NCBI RefSeq assembly: GCF_020687245.1
Contig: NZ_JAJEQG010000003.1
Coordinates: forward strand, 1 to 64,000
DNA: 64,000 nt
Reading direction: 5' to 3'
DNA from: Faecalibacterium longum CLA-AA-H243
Lineage (GTDB): Bacteria; Bacillota; Clostridia; Oscillospirales; Ruminococcaceae
Shown piece after piece: positions 39,960-48,467 of this stretch. How positions within the stretch are numbered: position 1 is the stretch's first letter; every line of letters starts with the position of its first letter. Both the position numbers and the translations under genes were made by a program. Under the pieces are notes generated by a model. That model was not told where the DNA came from. It did no database searches and worked only from the letters and a program-made list of their open reading frames with translations.

Positions 39960-41723
39960 TCATTTTTTCGCGTTTGCTTTCAGCTCATCCAGAAGCTTCT
40001 CTCTCGGGGTGACGTACACGGTGGTATACACCTCGTAGAGCACCATGCCGGGCTTTGCCCCGTTGGCTTTCCAGATGTTCTTCACCTCGGTGGTGTCCAC
40101 GGCCACCTTGGCGGCGGCACCGGCCTTGAAGGTGCTGGAATACACGACAGCCAGCTCTGCAGCCTCCTGCCTGGTGGTGTCGGGGATGTCCTCGCCCCGG
40201 CTCATGACCACAACGTGGCTGCCGGGGGCCTTCTGAACATGGAACCACAGATCCTTGCCCCGGGCCGTGTGGAGGGTGAGCTTGTCGTTCTGGGCGTTGT
40301 TGCGGCCTACCAGGATCTCGAAGCCGTCGCTGGACGTGAAGCGGAGGAAATCGGCGGGCTTCTGGCGCTTGTCGCGCTGTTTGTAGTATTTCAGATAGCC
40401 CTGGCTCTTGAGCTCGGCGCGTATCTCGTTCAGCGCCGCCTCGCCGGAAGCCGTCTCCACCTCGTAGAGCACCGTTTCCAGATAGGCGATCTCCTTCTCG
40501 CCCTCGGCCAGCAGGTCCACCAGCATCCGGGCTGCAGTCTGCTTCTTCTTGTAGTTCTTGAAGAAATTCTGCGCGTTCTGGCTGGGACTGAACCGCAAAT
40601 CGAGCGGGATCGTGACCTCTTTGCCCTCATCGTACCAGTTCGGCACAGTGATGCTCTTCATGCCCTTTTCGGCGAGGTAGAGGTTGGCCGACAGCAGTTC
40701 GCCGTAGAGGCGGAGCTTATCGCTCTTGCCGCTGGCGGCAAGCTCTTCCTGACGGGCCGCCTGCTTGCGGACGGCACGCTCGTACATATTGTGGACGGCT
40801 TTGTGGAGTTCCTTGCTCTTGGTGCGCAGGCGCTCGGCGCGGTCTTTCTCGGCGTAATAGCCTTCCAGCATCGTGTTGAAGGAGGGCCACTCCTTGACGA
40901 GATATTTCTCGCCATACTGCTGGGGGCGGAAGAAGGTGTACTCCACAGGCTTGCCGTCCGGAGCGGTGACGCTGCACGGACAGCCGCCCGCGTCGTAGAT
41001 CTCTTTCAACTCGTCGATGGCCGCCATCAGCCGGACCTTCTGGGCCTCCGTCAGCTCGTTGGCCAGCAGATGTTCTCCGTCAAAGGCGCGCCATGCGGCC
41101 TCGCGGCAGACCACCGGTCCGACACCGGCCACCGTTTTGTTCAGGGCGTCTGCCACCGGCAGATCGCGCTCGCAGGCCGCCGCCACGATGGACGCCGAGC
41201 TGACGGCCAGAAAATCAGGCCGGGCAGGCTTGGGGGGCGTCGTGTAGGGCAGGCCGGGCAGGAGCTGACGGACATCGCTGTCCTCGAAATCCACCCGCTT
41301 GAGGGCATCGATGATCTTGCCGTTCTGCACCAGCACCAGATTGGAGTAACGGCCCATCAGCTCGGCGCAGAGGATGTTGCGCACAAGGTCGCCCATCTCG
41401 TTGGTACACTGGAACTCGAAGTAGACGATTCGGTCGCCCGGCTCCATCCGGACATCCAGCAGACGCCCACCGGTGAGATGCTTGCGCATCAGCATACAGA
41501 AAGAAGGCGGCGTCTCGGGGTTTTCGAAGCTCTCCTCGGTCAGGCAGACTCGCGCTGAGCCGCTCCGGGCCGACAGCAGCAGGCTGTAAGTCTCCGTACG
41601 GGTGCGCAGGGTGATGACCAGCTCGTCGCGGGTCGGCTCAAACAGTTTTGCGATTTTGGCGTCAGCCAGCGTGGTCTTCAGCTCCGCCGCCGTCAGCGCC
41701 AGTGTCGCGGCATCCAATGCCAT
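39960..41723 (-). CDS. rqcH: Rqc2/RqcH-type NFACT ribosome quality-control protein
   Basis: Binds stalled 50S-peptidyl-tRNA complexes and adds C-terminal alanine tails that mark the product for proteolysis; formerly annotated fibronectin-binding FbpA. The 587-residue protein has the NFACT-N domain (MALDAATLALTAAELKTTLA; PPSFCMLMRKHLTGGRLLDV), the middle coiled coil and NFACT-R domain (GFEILVGRNNAQNDKLTLHT; KDLWFHVQKAPGSHVVVMSR). Upstream 65 bp contains an 11-bp stem hairpin (GCAGATCGGCA/TGCCGATCTGC). Confidence 0.95.
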   Translation of the reverse strand: MALDAATLALTAAELKTTLADAKIAKLFEPTRDELVITLRTRTETYSLLLSARSGSARVCLTEESFENPETPPSFCMLMRKHLTGGRLLDVRMEPGDRIVYFEFQCTNEMGDLVRNILCAELMGRYSNLVLVQNGKIIDALKRVDFEDSDVRQLLPGLPYTTPPKPARPDFLAVSSASIVAAACERDLPVADALNKTVAGVGPVVCREAAWRAFDGEHLLANELTEAQKVRLMAAIDELKEIYDAGGCPCSVTAPDGKPVEYTFFRPQQYGEKYLVKEWPSFNTMLEGYYAEKDRAERLRTKSKELHKAVHNMYERAVRKQAARQEELAASGKSDKLRLYGELLSANLYLAEKGMKSITVPNWYDEGKEVTIPLDLRFSPSQNAQNFFKNYKKKQTAARMLVDLLAEGEKEIAYLETVLYEVETASGEAALNEIRAELKSQGYLKYYKQRDKRQKPADFLRFTSSDGFEILVGRNNAQNDKLTLHTARGKDLWFHVQKAPGSHVVVMSRGEDIPDTTRQEAAELAVVYSSTFKAGAAAKVAVDTTEVKNIWKANGAKPGMVLYEVYTTVYVTPREKLLDELKANAKK

Positions 41724-41788
41724 TTATATTACCTCGTTTTTTGCAGATCGGCAAGACCTGTCCAGCCCTGCCGATCTGCTTCTTTGTA

Positions 41789-42565
41789 TTATAAATAAGT
41801 ATAGGGGTCCCGGGCATCCTCGCTCACAAGGATTTCCAGCTCCGGAAAGGCCGTGCGCAGCTTCTCCGCCACTGCCGCCGTCACCGGGAACTCCGTAGCG
41901 TAGTGGCCCGCTGCGATGAGCGAGAGCCCCAGACGCTTTGCGTCGATGGCGTGGTGGTGGTTGGCCTCGCCGGTCAGCAGGCAATCCGCACCCCGTCCAA
42001 TGGCGTCCTCAAAGAGGCTTCCGCCTGCACCGCTGATGACGGCCAGCCGCCGCACCACCTTGCCGGTGTCGGCGAACTTGACCTGCACCGCAGGGCCATT
42101 GAACGGCTGATTGCAGCGGGAGGCAAGCTCTTTCTGCGCCTTTTTTGCCAGCTCGGGAACTGTGACGGGCTCAATTCTGCCCACACGGCCGCAGCCCTCG
42201 GCGAACGCTTCCATCTCCCGCATCCCAAAGATACCGGCCAGCACCTCATTGACGCCGCCCTCGGCGGCATCGAGATTCGTATGCATACAAATCGCCGAGA
42301 TACCGTTTTTCACCAGCTGGAAGGCCACGTCCTGCCCACTCAGCTTTTTGAGGGGCGAGAAGATGACCGGGTGGTGGGACACGATGAGCCCGCAGCCCTT
42401 CCGGGCGGCCTCTTCCACCACCTCGGGGGTGATGTCCAGCGTCACCAGCACACGGGACACCTCGCCGCCGCAGTCTACCAGCAGGCCAGGATTGTCCCAA
42501 CTTTCGGCCAGAGCCAGCGGCGCGATGCGCTGCATCTCTTCGTATATCTGCTGTACCGTCGTCAT
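41789..42565 (-). CDS. Nif3-like dinuclear metal centre protein
   Basis: Member of the Nif3/YbgI/YqfO family, hexameric metal-binding proteins often called GTP cyclohydrolase I type 2; the true role is uncertain. The 258-residue product has the metal-ligand motifs SHHPVIFSPLK, MHTNLDAAEGGVN and C-terminal LTGEANHHHAIDA and AAGHYATEFP. It overlaps trmK by 4 bp, a conserved pairing in Firmicutes. Confidence 0.95.
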   Translation of the reverse strand: MTTVQQIYEEMQRIAPLALAESWDNPGLLVDCGGEVSRVLVTLDITPEVVEEAARKGCGLIVSHHPVIFSPLKKLSGQDVAFQLVKNGISAICMHTNLDAAEGGVNEVLAGIFGMREMEAFAEGCGRVGRIEPVTVPELAKKAQKELASRCNQPFNGPAVQVKFADTGKVVRRLAVISGAGGSLFEDAIGRGADCLLTGEANHHHAIDAKRLGLSLIAAGHYATEFPVTAAVAEKLRTAFPELEILVSEDARDPYTYL

Positions 42566-43227
42566 GCTTTGCTCTCCCCTTTTATCAGTTCATCCATCTC
42601 TTTCGCCAGCTCTGTGCCGTCCGGCACACCGAGGCGGAGGCGAGGCAGCTTGGCTTTCTGCCATGCGGCGTAGCCTTCCCCCTCCGGCCACTGGCCGGTG
42701 AGGCCGAACAGGCACTCTTGGAACGTGGGCGTTTTCACCTCGCCGGTGTACTCGGCGGCCATGACCGCATACCAGCGGCCCGCTGCCTGCACCGGCCGGT
42801 CGGCCGCGAGGGCGAAGCCATGTTCCCACAGCCAGCGGCGCAGATCGCTGTGGCGGGTGGCTGGCACCATCACAAGGCGAGGTCCGCCCGGCGCAGATAC
42901 CCACGGGGCTTTCTCTATGATCTCCCACGTTGTCTGGGCCGAGACGCCCGCCAGCACGATGGTGCTCACCTCGCCCGGAGACAACACAGAAAGACCGTCG
43001 CCGAGCCTCAGCTCAGCGCGGTCTTTGCATCCGGCATATTCCAGCGTCTGTTCTGCCTTTGCCAGCGGGCCGGGGCGCAGGTCGGCCCCGATGACTTTGG
43101 GGTACTTCCCCGAAGCGGCCAGCACCGCCGTCAGCTTGCCGTGGTCGCAGCCGATGTCGGCCACCGGCTCACCGGGGCGCACCAGCTCAGCGGCAGCGCT
43201 CAGACGCGCATCCAGTGTCGGCAGCAC
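42562..43227 (-). CDS. trmK: tRNA (adenine22-N1)-methyltransferase
   Basis: SAM-dependent enzyme forming m1A22 in bacterial tRNA. The 221-residue protein has the SAM motif VADIGCDHGKLTAVLAASG, acidic ADLRPGPL, and ALGVSAQT-like catalytic region LAGVSAQTTWEII (most homologues have GMGG here, so this loop is diverged). Start GTG 43227 overlaps the upstream stop as TGAGTG, indicating translational coupling. Confidence 0.9.
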   Translation of the reverse strand: MLPTLDARLSAAAELVRPGEPVADIGCDHGKLTAVLAASGKYPKVIGADLRPGPLAKAEQTLEYAGCKDRAELRLGDGLSVLSPGEVSTIVLAGVSAQTTWEIIEKAPWVSAPGGPRLVMVPATRHSDLRRWLWEHGFALAADRPVQAAGRWYAVMAAEYTGEVKTPTFQECLFGLTGQWPEGEGYAAWQKAKLPRLRLGVPDGTELAKEMDELIKGESKA

Positions 43228-43482
43228 TCAGGACTTCTTGGAGGCCAGATGAGCGTTCAGCTTCTCCAGCAGCTCGTCACAATCCACACCGTGGACCTCG
43301 CAGGCTTCCTCGATGCTCTCGCCGCGGGAGGCGGGGCAGCCCAGGCAGTGCATACCGATCTCCATGAAGTAGGGAGCGGTGCTCTGGTCCATATCCAGAA
43401 TGTCGCCGATGATGGTCTCACGGGTGACCTGCTTCACAGCCTTGGCTTCGTCCTTCTTGAGCATATTGAAAATATCAAACAT
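43228..43482 (-). CDS. DUF1858 small redox-disulfide protein
   Basis: An 84-residue protein with a DUF1858 domain, found in ScdA-like and hybrid-cluster-associated proteins. The hallmark is CLGCPASRGESIEEACEVHG with a CxxC pair that could form a redox disulfide or bind metal. First gene of the DUF1858-trmK-nif3 cluster. Partner and role unknown. Confidence 0.9.
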   Translation of the reverse strand: MFDIFNMLKKDEAKAVKQVTRETIIGDILDMDQSTAPYFMEIGMHCLGCPASRGESIEEACEVHGVDCDELLEKLNAHLASKKS

Positions 43483-43573
43483 GGTAGTTGTCCTTTCTGT
43501 CTCTTACGATGCGCCTTTGCGGCGCTCAGCTATAATATACCCCAATCATATCCTATATTTCAAGTAGTAATTG

Positions 43574-43607
43574 AAAAAAGCCCCCGCACTGCAAGCAGTG
43601 CGGGGGC
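43574..43607 (-). terminator. Terminator after the zinc-ribbon gene
   Basis: Minus strand GCCCCCGCACTGC (43607-43595) with GCAGTGCGGGGGC (43592-43580), then six T. Confidence 0.9.
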
Positions 43608-43636
43608 CGTTAAGCTTCAGATTGTAGAATCAGCGC

Positions 43637-43924
43637 TTAGTTCTGCTTCATGCGAGCGAAGCAGTCAGAGCAGTAGACCGGACGGTCCTCACGGGGCTGG
43701 AAGGGAACCTTGCAAGCCTTGCCGCAAGCTGCGCAGACCGCGTCGAACATCTGGCGCTCACCGCCGTTGCTGCGTGCGCCGCCGTTCTTGCGGGCATCAC
43801 GGCAGGGCTTGCAGCGCTGGGGCTGGTTCTCAAAGCCGCGAGATGCGTAGAACTCCTGCTCACCAGCAGTCCAAACAAACTCCTTGCCGCAGTCCTTGCA
43901 AACTAAAGTCTTGTCTTCGAACAT
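43637..43924 (-). CDS. Zinc-ribbon protein (CxxC x4)
   Basis: A 95-residue protein with two putative zinc sites: CKDCGKEF with CKPC in the N-terminal half and CAACGKACKVPF with CSDCF near the end, plus a basic low-complexity middle (RKNGGARSNGGER). This matches the CxxC-x17-CxxC 'zinc-ribbon domain' family common in Firmicutes, probably nucleic-acid binding; function not established. ATG 43924 follows GAGGAG. Own promoter and a 130-nt leader. Confidence 0.9.
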   Translation of the reverse strand: MFEDKTLVCKDCGKEFVWTAGEQEFYASRGFENQPQRCKPCRDARKNGGARSNGGERQMFDAVCAACGKACKVPFQPREDRPVYCSDCFARMKQN

Positions 43925-44056
43925 AGTAGTATCTCCTCTTTGTTTAGTTCTTGCCCACGGAAGGATTGTAACCATACCTTTGGTTTTTAGGGACCATAGC
44001 GCTGATCGTAAGCTTACCAGGGGCTTGAATGAGTAAACGTCCTCTAGCTGAGGACT
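43925..44056 (-). promoter_or_regulatory. Structured leader of the zinc-ribbon gene
   Basis: About 130 nt of untranslated RNA. Begins with hairpin GTCCTC-agcta-GAGGAC (44055-44039) and includes the palindrome GTAAGCTTAC and an AACC/GGTT stem-loop. No known family recognised; could be a cold-shock-like or protein-binding leader. Confidence 0.45.
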
Positions 44057-44061
44057 CCCTT

Positions 44062-44090
44062 ATTGTACCGTTCTTTTTTTGATTTGTCAA
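44062..44090 (-). promoter_or_regulatory. Promoter of the zinc-ribbon gene
   Basis: Minus strand TTGACA (44090-44085), 17-bp spacer, TACAAT (44067-44062). Confidence 0.9.
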
Positions 44091-44163
44091 CCAAAAAACA
44101 ACCCCTCGTCCGCTTTTTTGTGCATTCGGCATAATAAGACGGTCTTTGCTCGTGCAAAACAGC

Positions 44164-44203
44164 AAAAAGGCCACACCGCCCTTTGGGGGAGCGGTGCGGC
44201 CTT
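44164..44203 (-). terminator. ackA terminator
   Basis: Minus strand AAGGCCGCACCGC (44203-44191) with GCGGTGTGGCCTTTTT (44179-44164); one mismatch or G-U. Confidence 0.88.
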
Positions 44204-44223
44204 GAATGCCTTAAATGCAGAGA

Positions 44224-45420
44224 TTACTTCTCGAGGACTTCCTTGGTGTCGCGGGCGATCATCAGCTCCTCGTCGGTAGCGATGACCAGAGTGCGGACCT
44301 TGGCGCCCCAGGCGGTGATGTCGCAGACATCGCCCACGGGATGCTCGTTCTTCTCGGTATCGATGCGGATGCCCAGCCAATCCATGTGGTGGCAGACCTT
44401 TGCACGGGCGATCTCGTCGTGCTCGCCGATGCCGCCGGTGAAGACGATGGCGTCCACACCGCCCATAGCTGCGATGTAGCTGCCGACGACCTTCTTGATC
44501 TGGTAGTTCAGCATGTCAGAAGCCAGCTGAGCGCGCTTGTTGCCGTGGAGAGCAGCCTCCTCGACGTCACGCTTGTCGCTGGAAACACCGGAGATGCCCA
44601 GCAGGCCGGACTTCTTGTTCAGGATCTCGTCCAGCTCGTGGCCGGTGATGTTCAGGGTGTACTTCAGGTAGTTGACCACAGAGGGGTCCAGGTCGCCGCA
44701 GCGGGTACCCATCATCAGGCCGGCCAGCGGGGTCATTCCCATGGAGGTATCAACGACCTTGCCCTGATCGACAGCGGCGATGGAGGAGCCGTTGCCCAGA
44801 TGGCAGGTGATGAGCTTCAGGCGCTCAATGGGCTCCTCGAGGTACTCAGCAGCCTTGTGAGCAACATACTTGTGGCTGGTGCCGTGGAAGCCGTAGCGGC
44901 GGACGCCGTACTTCTCATAGTACTCATAGGGGATGGCGTACATATAAGCCTTCGGGGGCATGGTGCTGTGGAAAGCGGTGTCGAAGACAGCGACCATCGG
45001 GACGTTGCCGAAGACCTTGCGGGCTGCCTCGATGCCGAGGATGCCTGCGGGGTTGTGCAGAGGAGCCAGGGGGCTCAGCTCACGGATGGTGTTGATGACC
45101 TCGTCGGTGATCAGGCAGCTGGCCTTGAACTTCTCACCGCCGTGGACGACGCGGTGGCCGATGGCGCTGATCTCGCTGACATCGTCGATGCACTTGCCCT
45201 CGCCGGTGGTCATCTTCTTCACGACCTCAGCAAAAGCCTCGGTGTGGGTGGGGAAGATCGCGGGAGTGGTAGCCTTGTGGCCGTTAGCTTCATGGGTGAT
45301 CATGCTGCTCTCCATGCCGATGCGCTCGCACAGACCCTTGCACAGCACCTTCTCACCGTCCATATCGATGAGCTGATATTTCAGGGAAGAAGAACCACAG
45401 TTGATAACCAGAATTTTCAT
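44224..45420 (-). CDS. ackA: Acetate kinase
   Basis: Interconverts acetate+ATP and acetyl phosphate+ADP; in this lineage it serves acetate handling alongside butyrate production. The 398-residue protein has the ASKHA fold motifs VINCGSSSLKYQL at the start, GHRVVHGGEKF, the signature HLGNGSSIAAVDQGKVVDTS and FTGGIGEHD. ATG 45420 follows GGAGGAAAC. No pta gene is adjacent; the divergent neighbour tmcAL also uses acetate. Confidence 0.97.
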   Translation of the reverse strand: MKILVINCGSSSLKYQLIDMDGEKVLCKGLCERIGMESSMITHEANGHKATTPAIFPTHTEAFAEVVKKMTTGEGKCIDDVSEISAIGHRVVHGGEKFKASCLITDEVINTIRELSPLAPLHNPAGILGIEAARKVFGNVPMVAVFDTAFHSTMPPKAYMYAIPYEYYEKYGVRRYGFHGTSHKYVAHKAAEYLEEPIERLKLITCHLGNGSSIAAVDQGKVVDTSMGMTPLAGLMMGTRCGDLDPSVVNYLKYTLNITGHELDEILNKKSGLLGISGVSSDKRDVEEAALHGNKRAQLASDMLNYQIKKVVGSYIAAMGGVDAIVFTGGIGEHDEIARAKVCHHMDWLGIRIDTEKNEHPVGDVCDITAWGAKVRTLVIATDEELMIARDTKEVLEK

Positions 45421-45470
45421 CTTCTTGTTTCCTCCAGATATGTTTTTGTCCACCCCCGAAAGGGCAGAAT

Positions 45471-45499
45471 TTTACAGATTCCTAGAATTATTATATAAT
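45471..45499 (+). promoter_or_regulatory. tmcAL promoter
   Basis: TTTACA (45471-45476), 17-bp spacer, TATAAT (45494-45499). Overlaps the ackA promoter on the other strand. Confidence 0.75.
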
Positions 45500-45518
45500 A
45501 GGGTCGGCCGGTTTTCAA
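45490..45518 (-). promoter_or_regulatory. ackA promoter
   Basis: Minus strand TTGAAA (45518-45513), 17-bp spacer, TATAAT (45495-45490). The -10 box shares bases with the tmcAL -10 box, so the two promoters should exclude each other. Confidence 0.88.
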
Positions 45519-45646
45519 GCCGCAATGGCGGCAAAGCCTGCCACGAAGTCCCCGGGCTTTTTGTACATCCTGCCCAGAATCCTGTCATTCTGCCCCAGTT
45601 CTCCATGCAGTATGACAGATATTTCACAAACTTTTGAGGTCACGCC

Positions 45647-46846
45647 ATGAAATTTGCCGGTATCATCGCCGAATACGACCCCTTCCACAACGGCCACGCA
45701 TGGCAGCTGGCGCAGGCAAAAGCGCTGGGTGCAGAGCACGTTGCCGTCGCCATGAGCTGTTCGCTGGTGCAGCGAGGGGCGCTGCCCCTCCTGCCTGAAG
45801 CTGTCCGCACCCGGTCCGCCCTCACCTGCGGGGCTGACCTTGTGTTTGCCCTGCCTGCTCCCTGTGCCTGCGCGGGGGCAGAGGCGTTCGCCCGGGCGGG
45901 CGTGGCGCTGCTTGCCGCCGCTGGGTGTGACGGTCTGGTGTTCGGTGCCGAGACGCCCGACGCGGCCCTTCTGATGGAGGCCGCCGAGCTTCTTGACAGC
46001 GACTCCTACCGCGCCGCCCTGAAAGCCCAGCTTGCGGGCGGCGCACGGAGCTTCGCCGCCGCGCGGCAGGCCGCCGCGGCGGAGCTTGCATCTGACGAGC
46101 GGGTCGCCGCCCTGCTGGACAAGCCCAACAACAACCTCGCTGTCGAATACTGCCGGGCCATCCGCAGCCTTGCGCCTCGGATGGAGGCTTATCCCCTGCC
46201 CCGGCAAGGCGCGAACCACGGTGAGGCGCTCCACTCTGCCCACGGGCAGTTCGCCAGCGCCAGCGCACTTCGCAAGCTCTGGGCCGAGGGCGGAGCGGAC
46301 GCCGTCGCGCCTTACGTTCCCGAGGCGGTCTTCCCGCTTTATCAGGAGGCTTACGCCGCCGGGCAGTACACCGATTTTTCCGCCGCCGGGCGGTGCGAGC
46401 TGGCCCTTCTCCGGTCTGCCTGCCGGGGCAAAGCGCCCTTTGCAGACATCCGCGGCGTCTCCGAAGGGCTGGAGCACCGTCTGGAAGCCGCCGTCCGTAC
46501 CAGCACCACCTACGACGAACTGCTGGACGCTCTCACCACCGTCCGCTACCCCCGGGCGCGGATGCGCCGCCTCGCCATGGACGCCGCGCTGGGCTGCACC
46601 GCCGACAGTCTCCCCGCCCTTCCGCCCTATCTCCACCTGCTGGGAGGGAAGAAGGACGCCCTTCCTTTATTAAAAAATTGCACCCTCCCTGTCTCCCACT
46701 CGCTGGCCCGTCTGCGGGGATCAGGCGGTGCCTCCGCTCGGATGGCTGAGGCGCAGCTTGCCGCCGCCGATTTTGGTACGCTCTGCCGCGTTTCACCCGA
46801 GGCAATGGGCGGTCTACTTCGTCAAAAAAATATCTTTTTGACGTAA
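45647..46846 (+). CDS. tmcAL: tRNA(Met) cytidine acetate ligase (TmcAL/YlbM-like)
   Basis: Uses ATP and acetate to make N4-acetylcytidine at the wobble base of elongator tRNA-Met. The 399-residue protein has the nucleotidyltransferase motif AEYDPFHNGHAWQL (HxGH type), a diverged MSCSLVQRGALPLL where most homologues read MSGNFVQRGEPA, and NNNLAVEYCRAI. The helical C-terminal domain is Ala-rich. Divergent from ackA, whose substrate it shares. The substituted GN in the second motif leaves activity slightly open. Confidence 0.88.
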   Translation: MKFAGIIAEYDPFHNGHAWQLAQAKALGAEHVAVAMSCSLVQRGALPLLPEAVRTRSALTCGADLVFALPAPCACAGAEAFARAGVALLAAAGCDGLVFGAETPDAALLMEAAELLDSDSYRAALKAQLAGGARSFAAARQAAAAELASDERVAALLDKPNNNLAVEYCRAIRSLAPRMEAYPLPRQGANHGEALHSAHGQFASASALRKLWAEGGADAVAPYVPEAVFPLYQEAYAAGQYTDFSAAGRCELALLRSACRGKAPFADIRGVSEGLEHRLEAAVRTSTTYDELLDALTTVRYPRARMRRLAMDAALGCTADSLPALPPYLHLLGGKKDALPLLKNCTLPVSHSLARLRGSGGASARMAEAQLAAADFGTLCRVSPEAMGGLLRQKNIFLT

Positions 46847-46880
46847 TGACAGAAATTTTTCTGCAAATTTTGTCATTTCG
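46845..46880 (+). other. A/T-rich hairpin after tmcAL
   Basis: AATGACA and TGTCATT flank an inner AAATTT/AAATTT, directly after the tmcAL stop and just before the next promoter. Could be a weak terminator or an operator. Confidence 0.35.
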
Positions 46881-46884
46881 GCAC

Positions 46885-46914
46885 TTGTATGCCGAGGCAG
46901 TTTCGGTGTATTAT
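46885..46914 (+). promoter_or_regulatory. Promoter of the GltD-like gene
   Basis: TTGTAT (46885-46890), 18-bp spacer, TATTAT (46909-46914). Confidence 0.55.
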
Positions 46915-46967
46915 AGTAAAGATACTTGTATACAACGCCGCCTGTTCGACAGGCACAAGGAGGAACC

Positions 46968-48284
46968 ATGGCACTTCACGTTCTGGACGAAGCCAACCGC
47001 TGCCTCGGCTGCAAAAAGCCGATGTGCCAGCAGGGCTGCCCCATCCACACCAACATTCCCGAGGTCATCCGCCTGCTCAAGGACAATCACCTCGACGACG
47101 CCGGCCGGATGCTGTTTGAAAACAACCCCCTGACCACTGTGTGCAGCCTCGTGTGCAACCACGAGAACCAGTGCGAGGGCCACTGCATCCGCAACCGGAT
47201 GCCCAGCCACGACCCCGTCCACTTCTCCATCATCGAGGACTACATCTCCACCACCTACGCCAACAAGATGACTTCCGGCCCCGCCCCCAGGAACGGCATG
47301 AAGGCCGCTGTCGTCGGCTCCGGCCCTGCGGGCCTGACCGTCGCCGTCCTGCTGGCACGCTGGGGTTACGATGTCACCATCTTCGACGCCCGCGACAAGA
47401 TCGGCGGCGTCATGCGGTACGGCATCCCCAACTACCGCCTGCCCGACAGCGTGCTGGACGACTTCCAGTACCGCCACCTCGAGCTGAAGGGCATCCACGT
47501 CCGCCCCAATACCGCCATCGGCAAGACCATCACCATCGACGACCTCTTCCGGGACGGCTACAAGAGCGTCTTTATCGGCGCTGGTCTGTGGAAGGCCAAC
47601 GCCATGCACATCAAGGGCGAGACGCTGGGCAACGCGGCCTTCGGCATCGACTATCTGGCCAACTCCAAGGCCTTCCAGCTGGGCGACGACATCGCCGTCA
47701 TCGGCGTGGGCAACTCCGCCATGGACTGCGCCCGCACTGCCATCCGCAACGGCGCACGCCACGTCACCTGCTACGCCCGCCGCGACGAGGAGTGCATCAG
47801 CGCTTCCGAGCATGAAGTGCGGTACGCCAAGCTCGAGGGCGTGGGCTTCCGCTTCTGCAAGGCTCCGGTGGAGATCCGTGAGAACGGCATCATCTGCCGC
47901 GACACCGTGAAGGGCGAGGACGGCAAGTTCACCCAGGTAGAGGGCAGCGAGACCTTCTATCCCCACACCGGCGTCATCGTCTCGGTGAGCCAGGGTTCTG
48001 AGAACTCCCTCGTCAAGACCACCACCGGCATCGAGACCAACCAGCGCGGCCTGCTCACTGTCAACGAGGACGGCAGCACCACCCGCGAGGGCGTGTTCGC
48101 CGGCGGCGACGCCGTCATGGGCGCGCGCACCGTCGTGGAGGCCGTGGCCATCGCCAAGAAGGTGGCCGAGTCCATGGACGCCTACATGAAGGCTCTGCCC
48201 GCCGACAACACTCCCGACCCCTACGCCGATATTCCGGTGTTCTCCACCCCGACTTCTGACGTTCTGGCAAAGCAGGGCATCTAA
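46968..48284 (+). CDS. GltD-like NAD(P)H oxidoreductase, iron-sulfur/FAD
   Basis: A flavin oxidoreductase of the glutamate synthase small-subunit family, 438 residues. The N-terminal Fer4_20 domain has four-Cys clusters CLGCKKPMCQQGCP and CSLVCNHENQCEGHC; an FAD site GSGPAGLTVAVLLA follows, and an NAD(P) site GVGNSAMDCARTA. No large subunit (GltB) is adjacent, so it may work with another partner, as NfnB- or SudA-like proteins do. ATG 46968 with AAGGAGG; monocistronic with a terminator. Confidence 0.9.
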   Translation: MALHVLDEANRCLGCKKPMCQQGCPIHTNIPEVIRLLKDNHLDDAGRMLFENNPLTTVCSLVCNHENQCEGHCIRNRMPSHDPVHFSIIEDYISTTYANKMTSGPAPRNGMKAAVVGSGPAGLTVAVLLARWGYDVTIFDARDKIGGVMRYGIPNYRLPDSVLDDFQYRHLELKGIHVRPNTAIGKTITIDDLFRDGYKSVFIGAGLWKANAMHIKGETLGNAAFGIDYLANSKAFQLGDDIAVIGVGNSAMDCARTAIRNGARHVTCYARRDEECISASEHEVRYAKLEGVGFRFCKAPVEIRENGIICRDTVKGEDGKFTQVEGSETFYPHTGVIVSVSQGSENSLVKTTTGIETNQRGLLTVNEDGSTTREGVFAGGDAVMGARTVVEAVAIAKKVAESMDAYMKALPADNTPDPYADIPVFSTPTSDVLAKQGI

Positions 48285-48296
48285 ATCCTGATCTCC

Positions 48297-48334
48297 AAGG
48301 CTGCTGTGCAAAAGCGCGGCAGCCTTTTCTTTTT
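48297..48334 (+). terminator. Terminator of the GltD-like gene
   Basis: AAGGCTGC (48297-48304) with GCAGCCTT (48319-48326), then TTCTTTTT. Confidence 0.85.
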
Positions 48335-48375
48335 GTAACATTTCTGTTTCTTTGCCAATCTTAGCCGCTCTTTTG

Positions 48376-48405
48376 TTGACGGACTTTTGTCTGTTTTTGT
48401 ATACT
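48376..48405 (+). promoter_or_regulatory. Promoter of the DUF1538-PII operon
   Basis: TTGACG (48376-48381), 18-bp spacer, TATACT (48400-48405). Transcription near 48412 excludes the in-frame codons before that as starts. Confidence 0.8.
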
Positions 48406-48467
48406 TGATAAGGAAATATCTCTCAATTCCAACGCCCGGCGGCACTGCTTCTGGGCGGGAAAGGCTG

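Noticed and set aside
41742..41778. 11-bp hairpin between the Nif3-like gene and rqcH as a terminator
   Set aside because: On the coding (minus) strand it is followed by A residues, not T, and lies just before the rqcH start; listed only as a feature of the rqcH upstream region.
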